Shown: positions 25,693 through 34,573 of the stretch, one piece after another
How the letters are laid out: each line of letters starts with the position of its first letter
Position numbering within the stretch: position 1 is the first letter of the stretch
NCBI RefSeq assembly: GCF_001422445.1
Contig: NZ_LMNA01000004.1
Span: 175,250-239,249 of the forward strand
DNA length: 64,000 nt
Direction of reading: 5' to 3'
Source of the DNA: Pseudorhodoferax sp. Leaf274
Lineage (GTDB): Bacteria > Pseudomonadota > Gammaproteobacteria > Burkholderiales > Burkholderiaceae_C
Notes under the pieces: model-generated
Databases searched by the model: none
Seen by the model: only the letters and a program-made list of their open reading frames with translations
What the model was told of the DNA's origin: nothing
Position numbers and translations under genes: made by a program

Positions 25693-27147
25693 ATGGCAGA
25701 ACATGGATGGACGCGGCGGGCCGCGCTGGCACTGGGCGCCGCAGCCCTTGCCGGGCGCTCCGCCGCCGCGCTGGCGACACCGGCCCCGGCCGACGTGCTG
25801 GTGCTGGGCGCCGGCATCGCCGGCCTGCACGCGGCCCGCATGCTGCAGGGCGCGGGCCTGCAGGTGACGGTGCTGGAAGCCAGCGCACGCGTGGGCGGGC
25901 GCTGCTGGACCGGCGCGGACGTGCCGGGCCGCCCCGAATTCGGCGCGGCCGAGGTGGGTTTCGGCTATGGCCGGGTGCGCGGCAACGCGGCCGAACTGGG
26001 CGTGGAGCTGTACGAACCCGGCACCGGCGGCCCCTCCCTCATGGGCGGCAGCGCCGCGGCCCTGAGCGTCTACGGCCAGCCCGCCGCCAACCGGCCCTGG
26101 GCCACCTCGCCGCTGAACCGGCTGGCGCCGAACGAGCGCGCGCTGCTGCCGCTGCAGCTGTACGGCCGCTACATCGGCGCCCGGTCGCCGCTGGTGGAGC
26201 TGACGGACTGGCTCAAGCCCGAATTCGCAGCGCTGGACAACATGTCGCTGCGCACGTACCTGCAGCAGCAGGGCGCGTCCGACGAAGCCCTGCGCCTGTT
26301 CAACGTCAACGTCACCGCGCGCAACCTGGACGAGGCCAACGCGCTGGACACGCTGCGCAAGACCAACTACTACCGCTGGGAGGCCAAGGCGGGCCGCACC
26401 AGCAAGGTCCGCGGCGGCACCAGCGCGCTGACCGACGCGATGGCCGCCTCGCTGCAGCGCCCGGTGCAGCTGCGGCGCATCGTGCACCGGATCGAGACCG
26501 GGCCGCACGGCGTGGCGGTGCATTGCCAGGACGGCAGCACGCACCGCGCGCGCGCCTGCATCAGCACCATTCCGCTGTCGGTGCTGCGCGGGGTGCGGGT
26601 GGAGGGCACGGGCGGCGTGCAGGTGCCGGCGCAGCAACGCCAGGCCTGGCGCGCCATCCGCTACGGGCAGCTGCTGCAGGTGTTCATGGAGGCGAACGCG
26701 CCGTTCTGGGAGCGCGACGGCATGGCGCCCGAACTGTGGTCCGACGGCCCGATCGAGCGCGTGCTGCCGCTGCGTGCCGAGGGCAGCGTCCACCACCAGT
26801 TCGTCGCGTTCATCAACGGCGAGGCCACCGATGCGCTGGACCGGCTGCCGCATGCCGCCGTGGGCGAGTTCGTGCTGCGCGAGCTGGCCCGGCTGCGCCC
26901 CGCCACGGCCGGCGCGGTGCGCGTCACGCACGTGCACAACTGGACCACGCAACCCTTCGCGCGCGGCCACGTGGCCAGCTTCGCGCCGGGCGACATCGGC
27001 CGCTACGAGGCGCTGCTGGCCAGGCCCGTGGGCGCGCTGTACTTCGCGGGCGAGCACTGCGCCAAGCTGCACGCGGGCCTGGAGGCCGCCTGCGAGTCGG
27101 CCGAGGCCGCCGCCATGCGCGTGCTGGAGGACGTGGGCCCCGGCTGA
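25693..27147 (+). CDS. FAD-dependent amine oxidase, exported by Tat
   Basis: Encodes 484 aa. ATG 25693 is preceded by GGGAG; the upstream in-frame start (25603) gives a poor N-terminus. WTRRAALALGAAALAGRSAAA is a twin-arginine signal, so export of the folded flavoprotein is likely. The Rossmann FAD motif VLGAGIAGLHAARML is followed by VTVLEASARVGGRC, and the C-terminal FAD contact LYFAGEHCAKLHAGLEAACESAE is typical of monoamine oxidases and LSD-type amine oxidases. It removes an amine from a primary or secondary amine using oxygen. It begins the plus-strand series; the next gene starts 97 bp after its stop. Confidence 0.9.
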   Translation: MAEHGWTRRAALALGAAALAGRSAAALATPAPADVLVLGAGIAGLHAARMLQGAGLQVTVLEASARVGGRCWTGADVPGRPEFGAAEVGFGYGRVRGNAAELGVELYEPGTGGPSLMGGSAAALSVYGQPAANRPWATSPLNRLAPNERALLPLQLYGRYIGARSPLVELTDWLKPEFAALDNMSLRTYLQQQGASDEALRLFNVNVTARNLDEANALDTLRKTNYYRWEAKAGRTSKVRGGTSALTDAMAASLQRPVQLRRIVHRIETGPHGVAVHCQDGSTHRARACISTIPLSVLRGVRVEGTGGVQVPAQQRQAWRAIRYGQLLQVFMEANAPFWERDGMAPELWSDGPIERVLPLRAEGSVHHQFVAFINGEATDALDRLPHAAVGEFVLRELARLRPATAGAVRVTHVHNWTTQPFARGHVASFAPGDIGRYEALLARPVGALYFAGEHCAKLHAGLEAACESAEAAAMRVLEDVGPG

Positions 27148-27157
27148 GGGGCGCGCT

Positions 27158-27172
27158 GTTCGGCAGGCGACC
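27158..27172. promoter_or_regulatory. Candidate IclR-type operator upstream of the methyltransferase gene
   Basis: GTTCGG-CAG-GCGACC matches GTTCGC-N3-GCGAAC at 10 of 12 positions. It lies 11 bp after the amine oxidase stop and 72 bp before the methyltransferase start. In a GC-rich genome such matches can arise by chance. Confidence 0.35.
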
Positions 27173-27244
27173 AGCACCGCAATCCACCACCGCCGCCGCG
27201 GGCCCGCCCCCCTAAAGTCATTTCGACCAGAACCAGGAGTACGA

Positions 27245-28465
27245 GTGCTCAACACCTTCCAGCAGGCATCGCATCCGATGCTGCCCGTATCCAACCACGA
27301 CGAGGCCGCGCGCCAGGAGTTCGCCAAGAGCCTGAAGCAGTTCGTGCAACAGGGCCTGCTGCCGGGGCTCGCGCCGGTGTTCACCCAGCGCGCCGCCCGG
27401 GCCTTCGAGGCGGAGCACGGCCGCGCCCCCACGGACCGCCGCGAGATCCGCCAGGTGATGGAGCCCGACCCCTACTTCCAGCACTACGCCGCCTTGAACC
27501 GCATCGCGCAGGAACTGATGTGGAACGCGGTGATCGACCCGGTCGAGCGCCAGCTGCCCGCGCTGATCGAGGGCGCGCGCCACTGGTCGGCCACGACGCG
27601 CGCCGAACTGCGCATGGACCCGGACTTCGTGCCGCCGCGCTATGTGACGGCGCTGGACATCCACTGCATGCCCGGCGGCTACGCCAGCGAGGTGGCGCCC
27701 GGCGACGTGAGCGTGGCCGCGCTGTACGACCGCGGCGCCTACCTGTACGGCATGGGCTTCGCCGGGCCGCTCAACGACGACATGGGCCGCTCGGTCTGCA
27801 ACTACGTGCAGCGCCAGCTGCCGGGCTTCAAGCCGCGCCGCATCCTGGACATGGGCTGCACGGTGGGCCACTCCACGCTGCCCTACAAGACGCTGTTCCC
27901 CGATGCCGAGGTCTGGGGCATCGACGTGGGCGGGCCCTGCATCCGCTACGCCCACGCGCGCGCCGCGGCGCTGGGCGTGGAGGTCAACTTCGCGCAGATG
28001 AACGCCGAACAGACCGACTTCGCGGACGGCCACTTCGACCTCATCGTCAGCCACATCCTGCTGCACGAGACCAGCGGCAAGGCCATGCCGCGCATCGTGC
28101 GCGAATGCCACCGGCTGCTGTCGCCGGGCGGCTACGCGATCCATGCCGACCTGCCCCCCTTCGACCTCATGAGCCCCTTCACACAGTTCATCCTGGACAA
28201 CGAGACCTGGTACAACAACGAGCCCTTCTGGGGCGCGATGCGCGAGATCGACCAGGTGCAGCTGGCCATCGACGCGGGCTTTCCGGCCGACAGCGTGGCC
28301 TTTGCCACGGCGCCCATGGCCATCCTCGAGTCGACCGCCGCGGGTGCGGCAGGCTACACGCAGGACGCGACCAGCTCGGTCGCCGAACGCGAGTTCACGG
28401 CGGGCGAATTCGCCCCCGGCGGCGGGTGGGAAGTGCTGGTGGCACGCAAGGCGGTGCAGGCATGA
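27245..28465 (+). CDS. Class I SAM-dependent methyltransferase with long N-terminal domain
   Basis: Encodes 406 aa from GTG 27245, fixed by AGGAG at 27235-27239. SAM motif I is ILDMGCTVGHST at residues 200-211, followed by the acidic strand EVWGIDVGG and FDLIVSHILLHETSG as motif IV, then SPGGYAIHAD. About 195 residues precede the methyltransferase fold and include PDPYFQHYAALNRIAQEL; this region is not recognised and may bind the acceptor. No signal peptide. The stop overlaps the next start (ATGA). The methyl acceptor is unknown; a ring hydroxyl or amine in the catabolic substrate is possible. Confidence 0.85.
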   Translation: MLNTFQQASHPMLPVSNHDEAARQEFAKSLKQFVQQGLLPGLAPVFTQRAARAFEAEHGRAPTDRREIRQVMEPDPYFQHYAALNRIAQELMWNAVIDPVERQLPALIEGARHWSATTRAELRMDPDFVPPRYVTALDIHCMPGGYASEVAPGDVSVAALYDRGAYLYGMGFAGPLNDDMGRSVCNYVQRQLPGFKPRRILDMGCTVGHSTLPYKTLFPDAEVWGIDVGGPCIRYAHARAAALGVEVNFAQMNAEQTDFADGHFDLIVSHILLHETSGKAMPRIVRECHRLLSPGGYAIHADLPPFDLMSPFTQFILDNETWYNNEPFWGAMREIDQVQLAIDAGFPADSVAFATAPMAILESTAAGAAGYTQDATSSVAEREFTAGEFAPGGGWEVLVARKAVQA

Positions 28466-28821
28466 GCACCCCGAAGACGCCGGCCCCCGCACGCTTCGCC
28501 CGCGGCAAGCGGCCCCGCTTCTACGCCACGGCCGGCATGGACGACGCGGTGTCCATGGTCATCGTGCTGGCGCAGGAGCTCAGCGTGCTGCGCGACCGCG
28601 TCGACGCCATCGAACGCGTGGCGGCCCGGCGCGGCATCGACCTGGCGCAGGACATCGAGCAGCTGGTGCTGGACCAGGCCGCGCTGGACGCGCGCGAACT
28701 GCGGCGCCAGCAGCTCTTCGAGCGGCTGTACCACCTGGTGCGCAAGGACGCGCACGAGCTGAAGCAGCAGGACAGCAAGCAGCGCTACGACGGCGTGATC
28801 GACGAGACGGCGCAGGCATGA
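28462..28821 (+). CDS. Small helical protein of unknown function
   Basis: Encodes 119 aa. It overlaps the methyltransferase stop and the monooxygenase start by 4 bp each (ATGA at both ends), so it is translationally coupled to both. After a basic Pro/Arg-rich start (PKTPAPARFARGKRPRF) the protein is almost entirely helical, with heptad-like stretches (AQELSVLRDRVDAIERVAA, then ELRRQQLFERLYHLVRKD) that suggest a coiled coil. There are no membrane segments, Cys or obvious catalytic motifs. I do not recognise the family. It may be a binding partner of the methyltransferase or the monooxygenase. Confidence 0.75.
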   Translation: MSTPKTPAPARFARGKRPRFYATAGMDDAVSMVIVLAQELSVLRDRVDAIERVAARRGIDLAQDIEQLVLDQAALDARELRRQQLFERLYHLVRKDAHELKQQDSKQRYDGVIDETAQA

Positions 28822-30014
28822 GCAGCATCCCCAAGGAACCGGTGCTCATCGCCGGCGCCGGCATCGCCGGCCTGTGCACCGCCATCGGCCTGCTGCGCGC
28901 GGGCGTTGCGGTGCGCGTGCTGGAGCAGGCCGCAGAACTGCGCGAAGTGGGGGCGGCGGTCTCGCTCGCGCCCAACGCCACGCGCGCCCTGGACAGCCTG
29001 GGCGTGGGCGAGGCCCTGCGCGCCGCCGCCAACTGGCCGCAGCGCGCCGCCATGAAGCACTACCGCACCGGCGAGGAGCTGACCGGCTATGCGATGGGCC
29101 GCGAGATGGAGCAGCGCTGGGGCAGCCCCTACCTGCAGCTGCTGCGCGCGGACCTGCACACGGTGCTGGTCGATGCACTGCAGCGCCTGGACCCCGACGC
29201 GCTGCAGCTCGGCGCCCGCGTGCAGGGCCTGCAGCAGGACGCAGGCAGCGTGACGGTGCAAACAACTGCCGGCCACTTCACGGGTGCCTGCCTAGTCGGC
29301 GCCGACGGTGTGCGCTCGGCCGTGCGCGCCGCGCTGTACGACGACGGTGCGCCGCAGTTCACGGGCTACGTGGCCTGGCGCGGCGTGGTGCCGACCGACT
29401 CGCTGCGCAACCCCGACCTGTCGCCGGACACGGCCGTGTTCCTCGGCCCGCGCCGCACCATGCTGCGCTACCGCGTGCGGGGCCAGAGCGCCGTCAACGT
29501 CGTGGCCTTCGCGGCGGTGGACGGGTGGGCCGAGGAGGGTTGGTCGCTGCCGGCCGACGCGGACGAATTGCGCGCGCACTTTGCCGGCTGGCACGCCGAG
29601 GCCGACGACATGATCGAAGGCCTGTGCCGCGCCGGCGCGTTCAAGTGGGGCCTGTTCGGCCGTGCGGCGCTGCCGCGCTGGCAGCAGGGCCGCGTCAGCC
29701 TGGTGGGCGACGCGGCGCATCCGATGCTGCCCTTCCTGGGCCAGGGCGCGGCCATGGCCATCGAAGACGGCGTGCTGATGGCGCGCGCGCTGGTGCACGG
29801 TCCCGACGTGGTGGACGCCCTGGCGCGCTACGAGAAGCTGCGCCATGCGCGCGCCAGCAACACGGCCACGCGTGCCGACGCCCACGGCCTGCGCATCCAC
29901 AACCACCTGGTGACCGCCGCCCCGGACGCACCGGTGCCACGCGACGACTTCATGGAGTTCGACTTCGATGCGGCGACGACGCCGCTGGACGAACAGGAGC
30001 CCACATGCGCCTGA
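28818..30014 (+). CDS. FAD-dependent aromatic monooxygenase (salicylate-hydroxylase-like)
   Basis: Encodes 398 aa from ATG 28818, overlapping the previous stop. FAD motifs are in order: GAGIAGLCTAIGLLRAGVAV near the N-terminus, the DG motif VGADGVRSAVRAAL near residues 155-168, and the GD motif LVGDAAHPMLPFLGQGAAMAIED near 296-318. This is the group A flavoprotein hydroxylase pattern shared by salicylate 1-hydroxylase, 3-hydroxybenzoate 6-hydroxylase and 6-hydroxynicotinate 3-monooxygenase. It would add a hydroxyl to an activated ring using NAD(P)H and oxygen, which suits the step after a Mo hydroxylase. The 3' end overlaps the hydrolase gene by 10 bp. Confidence 0.92.
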   Translation: MSSIPKEPVLIAGAGIAGLCTAIGLLRAGVAVRVLEQAAELREVGAAVSLAPNATRALDSLGVGEALRAAANWPQRAAMKHYRTGEELTGYAMGREMEQRWGSPYLQLLRADLHTVLVDALQRLDPDALQLGARVQGLQQDAGSVTVQTTAGHFTGACLVGADGVRSAVRAALYDDGAPQFTGYVAWRGVVPTDSLRNPDLSPDTAVFLGPRRTMLRYRVRGQSAVNVVAFAAVDGWAEEGWSLPADADELRAHFAGWHAEADDMIEGLCRAGAFKWGLFGRAALPRWQQGRVSLVGDAAHPMLPFLGQGAAMAIEDGVLMARALVHGPDVVDALARYEKLRHARASNTATRADAHGLRIHNHLVTAAPDAPVPRDDFMEFDFDAATTPLDEQEPTCA

Positions 30015-31033
30015 GCCACTGCATCCGAACGGCCGCCCTGTGCCTGGCGCTGGCCGGCGCCAGCCTGCCGGGCCAGGCTGCCGAGACCACCCGCACGCTG
30101 AGCCGCGAATCCGTCATCGCCCGCTTCGCCGACGCGCAGTCGCGCTTCATCGACGTGGACGGCGTCAACCTGCACTACAAGGACGAGGGCAGCGGCCCGG
30201 CTGTGCTGCTGGTGCATGGCACGCTGGGCGACCTGGCCGACTGGGACGGCTGGGCGGCCGTGCTCTCCAGGCGCTACCGCGTGCTGCGGCTGGACCTGCC
30301 CTCGTTCGGGCTCACCGGCCCGCTCAAGAGCGGCAACTACTCGCCGGACCGCATGCTGTCGCTGATCGACGGCTTCATGGACCAGGTGGGCGCCGGGCGC
30401 TTCGCGCTGGCCGGCACCTCCTATGGCGGGATGCTGGCCTTCCGCTACGCGGCCACGCGCACCGAGCGCGTGACGGCGCTGATCCTGGCCAACTCGGCCG
30501 GCATCGAGTACGGCAGGCGCCCCACGCAGATCGCCACCGGATCCCTGCCGGGCCCGCAGGCGCCGGCCCCGGCCGCTCCGCCAACGCCGGCCGCGCCGTC
30601 CGCCGCCAACATCTTCTCGGACCCGGTGATCCTGGCCTCCGACATCGAGGTCAACCTGCGGCACGTGCTGGTCGACCAGGCCTTGATCACGCCGGCCATG
30701 GTGGAGCGCAAGCTGGCGTTCACGAACATGGTCGGCCGCCTGGAAGAAGCGCAGGCCGGGCGCAGGCTGTACGAGCGCGGCGACCCGGTGCGCATCCTGG
30801 CCCATGTGCGCGCCCCCACGCTGGTGCTCTGGGGCGGCGGCAACAAGGCACTGGACCCGGCCACCGCCGATGCCTTCGTGGCAGCCGTCAAGAACGCCTG
30901 CAGCGCCAGGCGCGTGGTCTACCCCGATGCCGGCCACCTGCTGATCGTCGACCAGGCCGCGAAGAGCGCGGCCGATGCGCAAGCCTTTCTCGACCAGTTG
31001 CCCACCGGCGCTGCGTGCCGCGCGCAGCCCTGA
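30005..31033 (+). CDS. Exported alpha/beta hydrolase (1)
   Basis: Encodes 342 aa. The N-terminus has a signal peptide (residues 1-26, LCLALAGASLPGQAA), so the enzyme is probably periplasmic. The oxyanion region is LLVHGTLGDLADWDGW, the nucleophile elbow is GTSYGGM, a catalytic Asp is expected in NKALDPATADAF and the His is in PDAGHLLIVD. A Pro/Ala-rich insert (QAPAPAAPPTPAAPSAAN) sits in the cap region. It starts 10 bp before the monooxygenase stop. It could hydrolyse an ester, lactone or amide of the pathway; export argues against it being the intracellular N-formylmaleamate deformylase. Confidence 0.88.
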   Translation: MRLSHCIRTAALCLALAGASLPGQAAETTRTLSRESVIARFADAQSRFIDVDGVNLHYKDEGSGPAVLLVHGTLGDLADWDGWAAVLSRRYRVLRLDLPSFGLTGPLKSGNYSPDRMLSLIDGFMDQVGAGRFALAGTSYGGMLAFRYAATRTERVTALILANSAGIEYGRRPTQIATGSLPGPQAPAPAAPPTPAAPSAANIFSDPVILASDIEVNLRHVLVDQALITPAMVERKLAFTNMVGRLEEAQAGRRLYERGDPVRILAHVRAPTLVLWGGGNKALDPATADAFVAAVKNACSARRVVYPDAGHLLIVDQAAKSAADAQAFLDQLPTGAACRAQP

Positions 31034-31065
31034 GCACCGGCGCGCCCCCACCTCCAGGAGTTCCC

Positions 31066-31977
31066 ATGCACTATGACTACGTCCCCCTGCCCGAACGCCA
31101 GCCGCTGCGCTGGCCCGGCGGCAAGCGCGTCGCGCTGTTCCTCACGATCAACCTGGAGACCTGGGACCTGATCAAGGACACCGACCAGCCCTACTACGCC
31201 GGCGGCCCGGCCATCCTGCCCGACACGCTGCCCGGCAACGTGCCCGACTTCCCGAACTACAGCTGGCGCGAGTACGGCCAACGCGTGGGCGTGTGGCGGC
31301 TGTACGACCTGTTCGACGAGATGGGCGTGAAGCCTGCCGTGACCATGAACGCGGTGACCGGGCTGCGCCGGCGCGCCATGGTCGATGCGGCGCTTGCGCG
31401 CGGCTGCGAGGTGATCGCGCACAACTACGAGCAGGGCGAACTGCTGACCAAGTTCGCCGGCGATGCGGCGGCCGAGCGCGCCGTGATCGAGCGCACGCTG
31501 CAGGTGTACGAGGAGGTCTGCGGGCGCAAGGCGCAGGGCTGGCTGTCGTCCTCGCTGCGCGGCACGCTGAACACGGCGGACATCCTGGCCGCCAAGGGCC
31601 TGAAGTTCTATTGCGACCTCATGAACGACGACCAGCCCTACCTGGTGCAGACGCCGGCGGGCCCCATCGTCTCCACGCCCTACTCCAACGAGATCAACGA
31701 CTTCACGCTGCTGACGCGGCGCGGGCACACCACGGCCGAGTACCGCGACGTGCTGATCGAAGAGCTGCGCGTGCTGCACGACGAGGGCGCCAGGACCGGC
31801 CGCATCATGAACGTGGGCCTGCACCCGCACGTGAGCGGGCGGGCCTACCGCATCAGCGCGCTGCGCGAGTTCCTGGCGTTCGCCAAGACGCTGCCCGGGG
31901 TGTGGTTCACCACGCGCGAGGAGATCGCGACCTGGTACGCCGAACACCACCACGAACACATTGCGCCCAAGGCCTGA
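31066..31977 (+). CDS. Polysaccharide-deacetylase-fold hydrolase, PuuE/allantoinase-like
   Basis: Encodes 303 aa from ATG 31066 with CAGGAG just before. The NodB-type barrel shows FLTINLETWD at strand 1, VIAHNYEQGE as metal/substrate loop, GWLSSSLRGT, STPYSNEINDF and NVGLHPHVSGRAYR near the C-terminus. This set (SNEINDF, GLHPHVSGR) is that of the PuuE/uracil- and allantoin-related branch, whose members hydrolyse cyclic ureides or imides, rather than the sugar deacetylases. No signal peptide. In this neighbourhood, with HyuA/HyuB and an amidase, a ring-opening amidohydrolase role is plausible but unproven. Confidence 0.85.
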   Translation: MHYDYVPLPERQPLRWPGGKRVALFLTINLETWDLIKDTDQPYYAGGPAILPDTLPGNVPDFPNYSWREYGQRVGVWRLYDLFDEMGVKPAVTMNAVTGLRRRAMVDAALARGCEVIAHNYEQGELLTKFAGDAAAERAVIERTLQVYEEVCGRKAQGWLSSSLRGTLNTADILAAKGLKFYCDLMNDDQPYLVQTPAGPIVSTPYSNEINDFTLLTRRGHTTAEYRDVLIEELRVLHDEGARTGRIMNVGLHPHVSGRAYRISALREFLAFAKTLPGVWFTTREEIATWYAEHHHEHIAPKA

Positions 31978-31997
31978 ACGCTACAGGAGTCTTTCCC

Positions 31998-33521
31998 GTG
32001 CCCCTCGACATTTCCGCCCTGGCGCCCAGCCAACCGGCCGCGCAGGCGTTCCTCGCCCGCGGCGACCATCCCATGCTGCTGGGCGACCGCTGGGTGCCTT
32101 CGGCCTCCGGCCAATGGATGCAGGCCGTGAACCCGGCCACCGGCGAGGTGCTGGGCCGCTTTCCCGACGGTGACGCCACCGATGCCGACCGCGCCGTGGC
32201 CGTCGCACGCGCCGCTTTCGGCAGCGGAGCCTGGGCTGGCCTCACGCCCAGCGCGCGCGCCAAGGTGCTGTGGCGCGCGGCCGAGTTGATTGAGCAGCAC
32301 ATCGACGAGCTGGCCGAACTGGAGACGCTGGACCAGGGCAAGCCGTACTGGGTGGGCCGCTATGCCGAGATCCCGGGCGCGGCCGAGCAGTTCCGCTTCT
32401 TCGCGGGCCAGGCCCAGCGCATCGAAGGTCAGACGCTGCCCACGTCCATCAACTACCAGCCTGCGGGCAAGCAGCTCTTTGCCTACACCATGAAGCAGCC
32501 GGTCGGCGTGGTGGCAGCCATCGTGCCTTGGAACTCCCCGCTGGTGCTCACCGCGATGAAGCTGGCGCCCGCGCTGGCGGCTGGCTGCTGCGTGGTGCTC
32601 AAGCCCGCCGAGGACACATCGCTGACCGCCCTGCGCCTGGGCGAACTGCTGTGCGAGGCCGGCCTGCCGCCAGGCGTATTGAACATCGTGACCGGCCGCG
32701 GTGACGTGGTAGGCGCCGCGCTGGCCGCGCATCCGGATGTCGACAAGATCTCGTTCACCGGCTCCACCGCCGTCGGCCGCGCCGTGCTGGCGGCCGCTGG
32801 CGGCAACCTCAAGAAGGTGACGCTGGAGCTGGGCGGCAAGTCCCCCGTGGTCGTGATGCCCGACGCCGACATCGACGCTGCCATCGAGGGCGCGGCCAAC
32901 GCCATATTCTTCAACAGCGGCCAGGTCTGCGTGGCCGGCTCGCGTCTGTACGTGCACCGCGAGGTGTTCGACCGTGTGGTGCACGGCGTGGCCGAGATCG
33001 CGCGTGGCCTGAAGCTGGGCCACGGGCTGGACCCGGCCACCAAGATCGGTCCGTTGGTGAGCCCCAAGCAGGCACAGCGCGTGCACCGCTACGTGCAGCA
33101 GGCGCTGGCCGATGGCGCGGAGGCACTGGCCGGCGGCAACCCCGAGGGGCCGCTGGGCCCGCACGGCACCTTCATCGAGCCCACCGTGCTGGTGCAGGTG
33201 CGGCCCGACATGGCCTGCGTGCGCGAGGAGATCTTCGGCCCGGTGGTCGTGGCCACGCCGGTCGATTCGCTGGAGGAAGCGCTCGCGCTGGCCAACGACT
33301 CCATCTACGGCCTGGCCGCCAGCGTCTGGACCAGCGACCTGTCCACCGCGCACCGCGCGGCCGCACTGCTCAAGTCGGGCACGGTGTGGATCAACTGCCA
33401 CCTGATGTTCGACGCCAGCCTGCCGATCGGCGGCGTGCAGCAGTCCGGCTGGGGGCGCGAAAGCGGCCAGGCGGCGGTGGAGAACTTCCTCGAACTCAAG
33501 ACCGTCTGCGCGGTGGTCTGA
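31998..33521 (+). CDS. NAD(P)-dependent aldehyde dehydrogenase
   Basis: Encodes 507 aa from GTG 31998, chosen because CAGGAG ends 8 nt before and the coding sequence begins MPLDISALAPSQ. Family signatures are VPWNSPLVLTAMKLAPALAAG in the cofactor domain, FTGSTAVGR for the nucleotide loop, LELGGKSP with the general-base Glu, and FNSGQVCVAGSR with the catalytic Cys, followed by EEIFGPV. The enzyme oxidises an aldehyde to a carboxylate. It probably takes the product of the zinc dehydrogenase or the amine oxidase; which one is not shown. It lies 20 bp after the deacetylase gene. Confidence 0.95.
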   Translation: MPLDISALAPSQPAAQAFLARGDHPMLLGDRWVPSASGQWMQAVNPATGEVLGRFPDGDATDADRAVAVARAAFGSGAWAGLTPSARAKVLWRAAELIEQHIDELAELETLDQGKPYWVGRYAEIPGAAEQFRFFAGQAQRIEGQTLPTSINYQPAGKQLFAYTMKQPVGVVAAIVPWNSPLVLTAMKLAPALAAGCCVVLKPAEDTSLTALRLGELLCEAGLPPGVLNIVTGRGDVVGAALAAHPDVDKISFTGSTAVGRAVLAAAGGNLKKVTLELGGKSPVVVMPDADIDAAIEGAANAIFFNSGQVCVAGSRLYVHREVFDRVVHGVAEIARGLKLGHGLDPATKIGPLVSPKQAQRVHRYVQQALADGAEALAGGNPEGPLGPHGTFIEPTVLVQVRPDMACVREEIFGPVVVATPVDSLEEALALANDSIYGLAASVWTSDLSTAHRAAALLKSGTVWINCHLMFDASLPIGGVQQSGWGRESGQAAVENFLELKTVCAVV

Positions 33522-33560
33522 ACCTCTTTCCTTCCTTCTCTCGCATCCCTGGAACCCGAC

Positions 33561-34532
33561 ATGCAATCCAAAGACTTGAACCGCCGCGGCGCGCTGCGCA
33601 TGGCCGCCACCGCGGCACTGGCCGGCGCCGGTGCCGGCTGCGCCAGCACGACCGCCACCACAGCCGCCACGCCGGCGCGCCGGCCATTGGCCTTCAACGA
33701 CCCGGTCTGGAACCGCGAGGTCTCCGCGCGCCTGGAGGCCAACGCCGACCCGGCCAAGTTCGTCTACGGCGCCGTCTCCGGCGTGGTGGCCGGCGTGCGC
33801 GACGGCGAAAAGGTGCGCCCGCTGATGCGCTTCGAGGTGTTCAGCACCATCCGCGTGGTGCGCATGGCCGACGGCAACTACCAGCGGCTGTGCCGCGAGC
33901 TGGTGTTCTACCGCAGCCTGGAGACCGGCAAGCTCATGGACGAATGGGACAACCCCTACACCGGCGAGCGCGTGAAGGTGGTCGATGTGGCCAACGACCC
34001 CTACAACTACATCATTGCCGACCACTTCCCGCAGCCGCCGAGCTACGGCGGGCTGAACAAGGAAACCCGCGCGCCCCGGCCCTACCTGCGCAACTGGAGC
34101 ATGCTGGACGCCGACACCGTGGGCCTGGAGTCGGACATCCACCTCTACTACCCCAGCGGCATGCAGCCGGCGCAGTGGCCGCGCGAGTCGCCCGGGCCGA
34201 TGACGCGCGTGTCCGAGATGTTCCGCTACATCATCCGCCGCAGCGACCTGGAAGACGCGACACGCGGCAACATCCCCTACCACGGCGTGTGGAACCGGGT
34301 CACGCCCTGGCTGCCCTGGATGCTGATGGACCAGGCCCCGGGCCACATCATCTACACCGGCACCATGGCGGCGCGCGAGACCATGGACTTCCATCCGCAG
34401 GACGTGGTCGCGCGCGTGAAGGAGCGCTACCCCAAGTACCTGGTGGCGCCCGAGAAGGTGGAAGGCCCGAGCCTGTCCAGCCTGGAGCGCTACGCCCACG
34501 ACCAGAAGCCCGCCGCGCCACGCACGAAGTGA
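33561..34532 (+). CDS. DUF1838 family exported lipoprotein-like protein
   Basis: Encodes 323 aa. The N-terminus has a twin-arginine-like NRRGALRMAATAALAGAG followed by a lipobox-like GAGAGCAS, so it may be a Tat-exported lipoprotein. The main domain is recognised as DUF1838 by FVYGAVSGVVAGVRDGEKVR, MDEWDNPYTGERVKVVDV and NYIIADHFPQPPSY-type segments. The function of DUF1838 is unknown. It sits 39 bp after the aldehyde dehydrogenase and 41 bp before another exported hydrolase, so it belongs to the same operon, perhaps at the cell surface. Confidence 0.82.
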   Translation: MQSKDLNRRGALRMAATAALAGAGAGCASTTATTAATPARRPLAFNDPVWNREVSARLEANADPAKFVYGAVSGVVAGVRDGEKVRPLMRFEVFSTIRVVRMADGNYQRLCRELVFYRSLETGKLMDEWDNPYTGERVKVVDVANDPYNYIIADHFPQPPSYGGLNKETRAPRPYLRNWSMLDADTVGLESDIHLYYPSGMQPAQWPRESPGPMTRVSEMFRYIIRRSDLEDATRGNIPYHGVWNRVTPWLPWMLMDQAPGHIIYTGTMAARETMDFHPQDVVARVKERYPKYLVAPEKVEGPSLSSLERYAHDQKPAAPRTK

Positions 34533-34573
34533 CGCGGCACGCGGCTGCACCTCCACCACTCCAGGACAGTTCC

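Noticed and set aside
23819..25888. Long form of FAD oxidase 2 (start at 25888)
   Set aside because: The extra 157 residues are Arg/Pro/Ala-rich, overlap the opposite-strand amine oxidase gene, and are unlike the family. ATG 25417 gives the paralogue-like N-terminus.
30005..31033. NicD-type N-formylmaleamate deformylase
   Set aside because: It is an alpha/beta hydrolase, but a clear signal peptide places it outside the cytoplasm, where that substrate is not expected.
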